Assembly: GCA_029257755.1 (NCBI GenBank)
Contig: JARIAP010000048.1
Coordinates: 1-5,733 of the forward strand
Reading direction: 5' to 3'
Length of the DNA: 5,733 nt
Source: Helicobacter sp.
GTDB lineage: Bacteria > Campylobacterota > Campylobacteria > Campylobacterales > Helicobacteraceae
Part shown: one piece after another, positions 1 to 5,120 of the stretch
Layout of the letters: each line of letters starts with the position of its first letter
Position numbering within the stretch: position 1 is the stretch's first letter
Notes under the pieces: generated by a model
What the model saw: the letters and a program-made list of their open reading frames with translations, nothing else
Databases searched by the model: none
Told to the model about the DNA's origin: nothing
Translations under genes and position numbers: made by a program

Positions 1-523
1 ATATTTTATTGAAATAATTTCTTTTTACACTCATGCATGGAGAAAGCAATATGTTTTCATCAAAAAAAGCCTTATGTAAAAAATCATATCTTGAAAAATT
101 TTTTTTATCTTCAAAAAAATTATGAACTCTTGTTATATCCTGCCTTATTCCATTGTTTTCATCAATATGCGTTGCATCGCAATATAATGCAACAATATCG
201 TTTTCACAATGTATATTATAAATTGTTTCTAGTGCATTCTTTTCTATCATATCATCACTAGCACAAAAAACAAGAATTGAAGCATTTGAATTTCTAAAAG
301 CTATATTAATTGTTTCATTAATTCCTTTGTTAAATTCATTCTTAATTAATTTGATTCTATTATCTTTAAATTTCATTATTTCATTTATATTGTTATCACT
401 TGAGCAATCATCAACGATTATTAATTCAAAATCTTGAAAAGTTTGCTCTAAAACACTTTGTAAAAAATAAGCTACATATTTTTCATGATTAAAACTAGGA
501 CATAAAATAGAAATTTTTGACAT
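1..523 (-). CDS. Glycosyltransferase family 2, N-terminal part (runs off left edge)
   Basis: This is the first 174 residues of a GT-A fold, family 2 glycosyltransferase, which would transfer a sugar from a nucleotide-sugar to a surface glycan such as LPS O-chain or core, or a protein glycan. The frame reads MSKISILCPSFNHEKYVAYF at the start, the classic first beta strand and helix. A nucleotide-binding IIVDDCSSD block follows at about residues 35-43 (D38, D39). The metal/DxD-equivalent CASDD lies at 87-91 (D90, D91). An acceptor-side segment ending SPCMSVKRNYF falls at about 161-171. The start at 523 is supported by AAGGA at 529-533, five bases upstream. The acceptor domain and C-terminus are outside the window, so the sugar and acceptor cannot be named. 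Three A/T homopolymers of 7-8 bases lie in codons about 135-154. Family assignment is confident; the specific role is not. Confidence 0.9.
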   Translation of the reverse strand, partial: MSKISILCPSFNHEKYVAYFLQSVLEQTFQDFELIIVDDCSSDNNINEIMKFKDNRIKLIKNEFNKGINETINIAFRNSNASILVFCASDDMIEKNALETIYNIHCENDIVALYCDATHIDENNGIRQDITRVHNFFEDKKNFSRYDFLHKAFFDENILLSPCMSVKRNYFNKI

Positions 524-540
524 ATAAATCCTTTATTCAT

Positions 541-549
541 ATTATAGCA
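541..549 (-). promoter_or_regulatory. Extended -10 promoter for the glycosyltransferase
   Basis: On the minus strand the sequence reads TGCTATAAT, a perfect TGN-TATAAT extended -10 of the sigma-70 type usual in Helicobacter and Campylobacter, which lack a strong -35. The predicted start of transcription is near 534, which gives a leader of only about 11 bases beginning almost at the Shine-Dalgarno sequence. It suggests that the gene is transcribed on its own and not only by read-through from the operon ending at 625. Confidence 0.55.
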
Positions 550-624
550 AAATATCACTTAAAGATTAGATAAAGCATTTTATAAAATTTATATCATTAG
601 ATTAATTTTAATATTAGATATAGC

Positions 625-1467
625 CTAATTATGTATATCAAATATTTCATGTATTGTTGATTTACTTTGAAATGTATAGTTTAATATAGAGGTTTTATAG
701 CAATGCAACATAAGCCTTTTTGCTTTAATCTTGCTTTCTTTATTATATATTGTATCGCCTAATATTGGATGTTTTATACTTGTTAAATGAATTCTTATTT
801 GATGTGTTCTACCTGTTAATATATGAATTTCTACTAGTGTTTTTTGTTCTAAAATTTGTATTGGTATAACTTTTGTTATAGCTTCTAAACCATTTTTATT
901 TATGTGACTTTTTGCTTTAGAATCTTTTGTTGTTGATATTTTTTTGTCTATTATTATTTCATCATATATTTTTCCTTCAACAAGCCCAAAATACACTTTT
1001 TGAACCTTTTTTTGTTTAAATTCATCTATAGCCTTTTGCCTAAAATAATCATTTTTTGACATAAGTATTATACCGCTTGTGTCTTTGTCAAGCCTATTAA
1101 TGAGTTTGTAATTTTGATAAGTTTTTTCAAGACTATAACTTTCAATACCAATACTTTTATCAATTGCTAAAATATCTTTATCTTCAAAAATTATATAACT
1201 TTTATCCTGCATAACATCAAAATGTGTATTAATTGGTAATATAGTTCGTGCTATATTTAATCTTTTACCTTTAATGCTAACCATTCCATTATCTATTAAT
1301 TCTTTTGCTTTATTTGTAGAAATATTGTTTTTCATAGCAAGAAGTTTATAAGCTTTTTCTCCATTAGCTATTTTATTCTTATGTGTTGCATTTGATTGTT
1401 GTATTTTTATATCATGTTTATATATTTTTTTTCTACTATTTTGTGAATTTGTATTTTTATTTTTCAT
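625..1467 (-). CDS. RluA-family 23S rRNA pseudouridine synthase (RluC/RluD-like)
   Basis: This 280-residue enzyme isomerises specific uridines to pseudouridine in RNA, most likely 23S rRNA. A Lys/Asn-rich basic tail (about 1-38) precedes an S4-like RNA-binding segment (about 41-71, with a VSIKGKRLN turn). The catalytic domain starts near residue 92. The catalytic motif reads INRLDKDTSG at 123-132, with D127 the expected nucleophilic aspartate. Asn replaces the usual His just before RLD. Further family motifs are LTGRTHQIRIHL (217-228) and HPILGDTIY (233-241). ATG at 1467 has AAGGA about seven bases upstream. The gene lies 16 bases after the prfB stop on the same strand with no promoter visible in the gap, so it is probably co-transcribed with prfB and linked to ribosome function. 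Which uridine it modifies cannot be read from the sequence; RluC, RluD and RluB-like naming would all be guesses. Confidence 0.9.
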   Translation of the reverse strand: MKNKNTNSQNSRKKIYKHDIKIQQSNATHKNKIANGEKAYKLLAMKNNISTNKAKELIDNGMVSIKGKRLNIARTILPINTHFDVMQDKSYIIFEDKDILAIDKSIGIESYSLEKTYQNYKLINRLDKDTSGIILMSKNDYFRQKAIDEFKQKKVQKVYFGLVEGKIYDEIIIDKKISTTKDSKAKSHINKNGLEAITKVIPIQILEQKTLVEIHILTGRTHQIRIHLTSIKHPILGDTIYNKESKIKAKRLMLHCYKTSILNYTFQSKSTIHEIFDIHN

Positions 1468-1483
1468 ATATATCCTTAAAGTA

Positions 1484-2584
1484 TTAAATGTTTTGACTAT
1501 TTGAGCTTACAAGAACAGATTCTATAATATTATCAATATCACCATCAAGCACACCACTTGTATCACTTGTAGTATAGTTGCTTCTTAAATCCTTAACTTG
1601 TTGATATGGAGCAAGAACATATGAGCGGATTTGATACCCCCAACCAATTTCACTTTTTTCTTGCGTATTACCTTCTTGAGTTTTTTGTAATTCTAATTCA
1701 TATAATTTAGATTTAAGCATTTTCATAGCAGTAGCTTTGTTTTTATGTTGGCTTCTATCATTTTGACATTGCACTACTATACCTGTGGGAAAATGTGTAA
1801 TTCTAATAGCTGATTCTGTTTTATTCACATGTTGCCCTCCCGCACCACTTGCACGATAAGTATCAATTCTTATATCTTTTTCTTCAATTTCTATATTTAT
1901 ATCATCATCAAGCTCTGGGCTTACTTGCACACTAGCAAAACTCGTATGTCTTTTAGCATTAGAATCAAAAGGCGAGATTCTAACTAGCCTATGCACTCCA
2001 TTTTCACTTTTAGCATAACCATATGCGTTTTCTCCTTTTACAATGAATGCAACCCCTTTAATTCCAGCTTCTTCACCATCTTGATAATCAAGCAAATCAA
2101 CCCTAAATCCCTTTCTTTCACTCCAACGCAAATACATACGATATAACATGCTAGCCCAATCTTGAGATTCTGTGCCACCAGCACCGGGCTGTATTGTAAT
2201 TATTGCATTAGAATTATCATTTTCTCCGCTTAACATAACTTCTATTTCAACTTTTTGTATATGAGATTGTAAATCTTGTGATTGCATAAAAAGCAATTCT
2301 AATGTTTCTGTGTCAGAATCTCCTAAAGCTATATTATATAACTCTATTGAATCATTTAACTCTTGTTTTGTTTGATCAAATGTTTGTAATATTTTCTCAC
2401 ATTTGCGTTTCTCTTTTGATATTTCACCAGCTTTTTTTGCATCATTCCAGAAACCTTCTTCATTCTCCATAGATTGAAATCGATATAATTTATTTCTTAT
2501 TTCTCTAGGATTTAAAATCTTTTCTATATTATCACACTTGTTTTGTAATGTTTTAAGAAGTTCTCCGTATTCATAGGAATCCAT
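1484..2584 (-). CDS. prfB: Peptide chain release factor 2
   Basis: RF2 recognises UGA and UAA in the ribosomal A site and triggers hydrolysis of peptidyl-tRNA. The 366 residues match the full family length. An N-terminal helical domain covers about 1-110. The acidic/Gly-rich block [20 protein letters not shown] starts at 131. The codon-recognition tripeptide SPF is at 204-206 within [20 protein letters not shown]. The catalytic GGQ is at 249-251 in [16 protein letters not shown], with Ala245 where E. coli K-12 has its unusual Thr246. The C-terminal [10 protein letters not shown] is typical. The start is ATG at 2584 with AAAAAGG six bases upstream. Unlike E. coli prfB, there is no in-frame UGA after about 25 codons: the region reads straight through as [16 protein letters not shown]. 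The autoregulatory +1 frameshift is therefore absent. It is the first gene of an operon with the pseudouridine synthase gene downstream. Confidence 0.97.
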   Translation of the reverse strand: MDSYEYGELLKTLQNKCDNIEKILNPREIRNKLYRFQSMENEEGFWNDAKKAGEISKEKRKCEKILQTFDQTKQELNDSIELYNIALGDSDTETLELLFMQSQDLQSHIQKVEIEVMLSGENDNSNAIITIQPGAGGTESQDWASMLYRMYLRWSERKGFRVDLLDYQDGEEAGIKGVAFIVKGENAYGYAKSENGVHRLVRISPFDSNAKRHTSFASVQVSPELDDDINIEIEEKDIRIDTYRASGAGGQHVNKTESAIRITHFPTGIVVQCQNDRSQHKNKATAMKMLKSKLYELELQKTQEGNTQEKSEIGWGYQIRSYVLAPYQQVKDLRSNYTTSDTSGVLDGDIDNIIESVLVSSNSQNI

Positions 2585-2614
2585 ATGCTACCTTTTTATA
2601 TTTTATAAACTAAT

Positions 2615-2623
2615 ATTGTATCA
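2615..2623 (-). promoter_or_regulatory. Extended -10 promoter of the prfB operon
   Basis: The minus strand reads TGATACAAT, an extended -10 with one mismatch to TATAAT, inside the 79-base gap between the secreted-protein gene and prfB. Transcription would start near 2608, giving a leader of about 24 bases that contains the AAAAAGG ribosome site. No convincing hairpin terminator for the upstream gene is present in the gap, so some read-through from it is possible. Confidence 0.5.
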
Positions 2624-2663
2624 TACAAAGCATTTATTTATAAATAATAAAATATTAAAGATT

Positions 2664-3353
2664 TTATAATTTTTTACCCAAAGACATTAAAGGTAAAACC
2701 CTAAAACCAAAACTAACAAAACTAGCATTGCCATTAAAGTCATTTCCATAAGTAGTATCAATTTGCAATATATCTTTAATTAACCATGTTCTAAAACCTA
2801 TTTGATACATTATAGGTTCAAATCTACTATTATATATCTCACTTATAAAATAAAATCTTTGTGTTATTTGTGTTTCTATTCCTAAACCTAAAGTATATAT
2901 ATTTTCTTTAAAACTTTGTAGGTTATATCCAATATTAACATGGATACCTAATTTAGAATCTAAGAATAGAAAAGTAGCAGGTATATATACATATATCTCA
3001 TTTGCATTATTAGCCCCTATTAAATAATTATGTATATTTCCTATTGATATACCAATTCCCCAATTCTTTTTATCTGCATCAACAAAAAGCTTTTTGAATT
3101 GAAATTGAATAGAATTTGATTGTAACCCTATCATACCACCAAGTGTAATTTCTGTATTCCATATAAGATTACAACTAGGTAATGCCCATATTTCACTATT
3201 ACCATTTAAATGTATTTCATTCCATGTTTCTAATTGACAATGATTCTTTTCTACAATTCTTGCATCATCTGTATTAAATGGTCTTGCTGCATGTAATTTA
3301 AAGTTAATAAGTAATATAAGGACATATAATAAAAATGCAACTTTTTTAAACAT
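2664..3353 (-). CDS. Secreted beta-strand protein, probable outer-membrane protein
   Basis: A 229-residue protein begins with a clear Sec signal peptide: MFKK, a hydrophobic core about 5-19, and likely cleavage after LHA (22/23). The mature part begins ARPFNTDDARIVEKNHCQLETW. From memory this resembles a widespread family of uncharacterised proteobacterial exported proteins with an ARPF-TDDAR start and a later WALP(A/S)CN block (here 57-62). The rest alternates hydrophobic and polar residues in short strands with Gly-rich turns (GLGIETQ, IGFRTW, FVSFGFRVLP), as expected for a small outer-membrane barrel. Two cysteines (C39, C61) could form a disulfide. It does not end in the usual terminal Phe: the last strand is followed by LMSLGKKL. 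The ribosome site is weak (AAAGAAA about eight bases before ATG). Its promoter diverges from the small gene at 3455. Export is fairly certain, barrel placement is inferred, function unknown. Confidence 0.82.
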   Translation of the reverse strand: MFKKVAFLLYVLILLINFKLHAARPFNTDDARIVEKNHCQLETWNEIHLNGNSEIWALPSCNLIWNTEITLGGMIGLQSNSIQFQFKKLFVDADKKNWGIGISIGNIHNYLIGANNANEIYVYIPATFLFLDSKLGIHVNIGYNLQSFKENIYTLGLGIETQITQRFYFISEIYNSRFEPIMYQIGFRTWLIKDILQIDTTYGNDFNGNASFVSFGFRVLPLMSLGKKL

Positions 3354-3388
3354 TGAAAGATTTCTTTATAAATATTTAAATATAAAAT

Positions 3389-3397
3389 ATTATATCA
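3389..3397 (-). promoter_or_regulatory. Extended -10 promoter of the secreted-protein gene
   Basis: The minus strand reads TGATATAAT, an exact TGN-TATAAT extended -10. Transcription is predicted to begin near 3382, leaving a leader of about 29 bases to the ATG at 3353. The element sits 11 bases from the inverted repeats at 3408-3436, so a protein bound there would lie in the -20 to -50 region of this promoter. Confidence 0.6.
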
Positions 3398-3407
3398 AAA
3401 AATATTT

Positions 3408-3436
3408 TGAGATAGAATCTCATTGAAATAAATGAG
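3408..3436. promoter_or_regulatory. Two overlapping inverted repeats in a divergent control region
   Basis: TGAGAT (3408-3413) and ATCTCA (3417-3422) form a 6-bp inverted repeat around AGA. CTCATT (3419-3424) and AATGAG (3431-3436) form a second one around GAAATA. They share the CTCA at 3419-3422, so as RNA the two stems would be mutually exclusive, and as DNA they offer three TGAG half-sites in alternating orientation. They lie between the divergent secreted-protein gene and the small gene at 3455. An operator is one reading and a leader RNA switch for the small gene is another; nothing proves either. Confidence 0.4.
3413..3418 (+). promoter_or_regulatory. Possible -10 element for the small gene at 3455
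   Basis: TAGAAT lies about 42 bases before the chosen ATG and would start transcription near 3425. It overlaps the first inverted repeat, so a bound repressor would block it. TATAAA at 3381-3386 is an alternative that would place both repeats in the leader RNA. The choice between them is not settled by the sequence. Confidence 0.28.
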
Positions 3437-3454
3437 TAATTAATGGAGATAATT

Positions 3455-3676
3455 ATGTTTAAATATAAACTTATGTTATTTGGATTTCCAGATTTATGTA
3501 GAGATTATGATGATGTTATTTTACATTTAAAACAAGTTCCACCTCAAAGAGCTATAACAGAAACTATGGAACAATGCTATTTAATTGATATGCAAACAGG
3601 CAATAAATATAATATTGAATATGATGATAAAGGATTATATATAAAAGATTTTGATAAAAATAAAGATTCTAAATAA
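3455..3676 (+). CDS. Small acidic protein of unknown function (73 residues)
   Basis: I do not recognise this protein. It begins MFKYKLMLFGFPDL and ends DFDKNKDSK. It has no signal peptide or membrane segment and only two cysteines, and it looks like a small soluble cytoplasmic protein with alternating strand-like blocks (QCYLIDMQ, KYNIEYDDKGLYIKDF). An in-frame ATG at 3443 would add four residues. That ATG overlaps the GGAG at 3445-3448, which sits six bases before the ATG at 3455, so 3455 is the better start. Codon use matches the neighbours, and no frameshift is evident. It stands alone on the plus strand between two minus-strand units. The stop codon is the first TAA of a 10-bp tandem repeat. 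Being a real gene is likely from the ribosome site and the ordered, non-repetitive protein; function cannot be given. Confidence 0.72.
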   Translation: MFKYKLMLFGFPDLCRDYDDVILHLKQVPPQRAITETMEQCYLIDMQTGNKYNIEYDDKGLYIKDFDKNKDSK

Positions 3677-3705
3677 AACTAAATAAAACTAAATAAAACT
3701 AAATA
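3669..3705. repeat. Tandem repeat, 10-bp unit CTAAATAAAA, about 3.7 copies
   Basis: Three perfect head-to-tail copies and a partial fourth (CTAAATA) follow without a mismatch. The first unit contains the stop codon (3674-3676) of the small gene at 3455. Because the unit is 10 bases long, the TAA triplets (3674, 3680, 3684, 3690, 3694, 3700) fall in all three plus frames. The TAG triplets on the minus strand (at 3669, 3679, 3689, 3699) also fall in all three frames. It could change copy number by slippage without altering the encoded protein. Confidence 0.9.
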
Positions 3706-3870
3706 TACTTACAATATTATTTTTAAAATTTATATAATAATTACTTATATCTTTTAATGAAAATTCTTTTGCGAGTATTATTGCTATAAATATAACGCAT
3801 GAAAATAGAAAGACTTTTAGAAATGAAGTTATATGTTATATTAAAATATATAGTTACAAATACATATTAA

Positions 3871-4131
3871 TTAATGATTATCTTCACATTCTTGTTTTGA
3901 TGAGATATTTTTAGAATCTTTTGCATTCAATGACGAAAGTAAAGATTTATGCGACTTTGAATTACATAAAGAATTTGTAATTACAAGTGTATCTCCTTGT
4001 ATTTCCACTTTGTTTTGACTGCTTTTAGATTCTAATTTATCCTTATTGTCTATTTTATTGGAATCATTACTTACTGCATTAAGCACACAAATACAACCAA
4101 TCAACACAAAACACACAATATTAAATCTCAT
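3871..4131 (-). CDS. Small exported Ser/Lys/Asn-rich protein, possible lipoprotein
   Basis: This is an 86-residue protein with an N-terminal hydrophobic segment (about 4-19). LIGC at 10-13 fits a lipobox, making C13 the possible lipidated residue, but the hydrophobic stretch before it is short. Cleavage by signal peptidase I after VLNA (19/20) is the alternative. The remainder is low-complexity, charged and polar (KIDNKDKLESKSSQNK, LNAKDSKNISSK). Only one strand-like block, VEIQGDTLVITNSL (42-55), breaks it. C56 and C82 are in the exported part. ATG at 4131 has a strong AAGGA five bases upstream. It starts 15 bases after the dapF stop on the same strand, so it is probably co-transcribed with dapF, although no functional link to diaminopimelate synthesis is apparent. 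I do not recognise a family. Export is likely; lipid anchoring is uncertain. Confidence 0.68.
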   Translation of the reverse strand: MRFNIVCFVLIGCICVLNAVSNDSNKIDNKDKLESKSSQNKVEIQGDTLVITNSLCNSKSHKSLLSSLNAKDSKNISSKQECEDNH

Positions 4132-4146
4132 ATTATTCCTTTATAT

Positions 4147-4929
4147 TTAGATATAGCAATCACATATTTTTGTTACAATTCCAGAAAAATATATTTCATT
4201 ATCAACACAAGATACACGAAGCTTTTCTTTACTAGGTGGAACTAATATATATTCTTTATCAAAGTTACCAAAACTTACATATACAGCACCAGCACCTGTA
4301 CCACATGCCTGAGTTATTCCTTCTACTCCGCGCTCAAAAGTCATGTAATGAATTATATTGTTTTCTTTAAAAGCAATATTTACATTTGCATTATGCTTAT
4401 GTCTTATATAAGACAAAAAATCCAGATCATTTCCAAGTGATATATATTCTTTCATCGAGTTAGCACAATATATTAAGTGCGGTATTCTCATTGTAATATG
4501 TTCAAACTCATATACTTTTCCATTTCTATTTTCAACCACATTACCATCTATTATATAATTTCCCATGTTACTTTGCACAAAACTTTTTTTAGAATCTATT
4601 TGTTCTTGTATATATGTGCTTATTATACCAGCACCACTTAAAAAACTATGTTTTCTAGCTGCTAAATTATTATGAAATGCATATAAACTAACTGCACGAC
4701 TAGCATTACCGCACATATCTGCTATACTTCCATCAGAATTATAAAACTCCCATTTATATGCTAAATTATCTTTTTGTTGCGTATATGGCAATAACACAAC
4801 TAACCCATCAGCACCTATACCATAGAATCTATTGCATAATTCTATTGCAATTTCTGCCCTATTTTCCTCTCTAAAACTATGAAATATTAAAAAATCATTA
4901 CCACTAGCACAATATTTGCTAACTATCAT
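4147..4929 (-). CDS. dapF: Diaminopimelate epimerase
   Basis: DapF converts LL-diaminopimelate to meso-diaminopimelate in the cytoplasm, supplying peptidoglycan cross-links and lysine. The 260 residues cover the whole two-lobed fold. The N-terminal YCASGNDFLIF (6-16) corresponds to the family's GAGNDF. GIGADGLVVLLP follows at 37-48. The first catalytic cysteine is C73 in NSDGSIADMCGNASRA (64-79). The second is C209 in ERGVEGITQACGTGAGA (199-215). The protein is slightly shorter than the 270-280 residues usual elsewhere but lacks no motif. MCGNASRA replaces the more common MCGNGxRC, a conservative difference next to the active site. ATG at 4929 has GGAG six bases upstream. It heads a probable operon with the small exported protein and diverges from dnaX across 191 bases. 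Confidence 0.96.
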   Translation of the reverse strand: MIVSKYCASGNDFLIFHSFREENRAEIAIELCNRFYGIGADGLVVLLPYTQQKDNLAYKWEFYNSDGSIADMCGNASRAVSLYAFHNNLAARKHSFLSGAGIISTYIQEQIDSKKSFVQSNMGNYIIDGNVVENRNGKVYEFEHITMRIPHLIYCANSMKEYISLGNDLDFLSYIRHKHNANVNIAFKENNIIHYMTFERGVEGITQACGTGAGAVYVSFGNFDKEYILVPPSKEKLRVSCVDNEIYFSGIVTKICDCYI

Positions 4930-5002
4930 GAGTTACTCCAAATACTCAATAAACAATATATATCAAAAAAGCAAATTTAATTCCTTTTTATTTATGAGCT
5001 TT

Positions 5003-5008
5003 ATTATA
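5003..5008 (-). promoter_or_regulatory. Probable -10 element of the dapF operon
   Basis: TATAAT on the minus strand would start transcription near 4996 and give a leader of about 67 bases before the dapF ATG. A TATATT-like stretch near 4955-4960 is a closer but weaker alternative. I see no lysine-riboswitch-like structure in the leader, which is nearly pure A/T. Confidence 0.4.
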
Positions 5009-5072
5009 TTTAAAATTAATTAACTTTATAAAAGATTTTTATTTTTTAGCATAATTTTAAAAAAATATGTTT

Positions 5073-5078
5073 TATAAT
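5073..5078 (+). promoter_or_regulatory. Probable -10 element of dnaX
   Basis: A perfect TATAAT lies 42 bases before the dnaX ATG, with T-rich and A-rich runs upstream (5039-5066), the kind of periodic AT signal that replaces the -35 in this group. Transcription would start near 5085 with a leader of about 36 bases. The rest of the 4930-5120 gap holds the opposing dapF promoter and nothing else I can identify. Confidence 0.45.
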
Positions 5079-5120
5079 TTTACTTTATATAAATGTTTAA
5101 CTAAAATATAAAGGATAAAA

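Noticed and set aside
37..261. 74-codon open frame on the plus strand at the left edge
   Set aside because: It is antisense to the well-supported glycosyltransferase. Its translation is rich in His, Tyr and Phe from complemented codons, and it has no ribosome site.
2634..2647. 14-bp perfect palindrome TTATTTATAAATAA, and a similar A/T palindrome at 577-588
   Set aside because: Both are pure A/T and expected by chance at this base composition. Neither has a G/C stem or an adjacent T-run that would make a credible terminator.
3443..3454. ATG at 3443 as start of the small plus-strand gene
   Set aside because: Its own upstream region lacks a ribosome site, whereas the GGAG overlapping it sits at ideal distance from the in-frame ATG at 3455.
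3799..3870. 23-residue plus-strand frame beginning MKIERLLEMKLYVILKY and ending right at the stop of the converging gene
   Set aside because: The first residues faintly recall the start of WYL/HTH-type regulators, but there is no ribosome site and no further homology before the stop. Chance is the simpler reading; a decayed gene start cannot be excluded.
4930..5002. Possible leader peptide or lysine riboswitch before dapF
   Set aside because: The leader has no start codon with a ribosome site that opens a frame of useful length, and no G/C-containing stems of the kind a lysine riboswitch needs.
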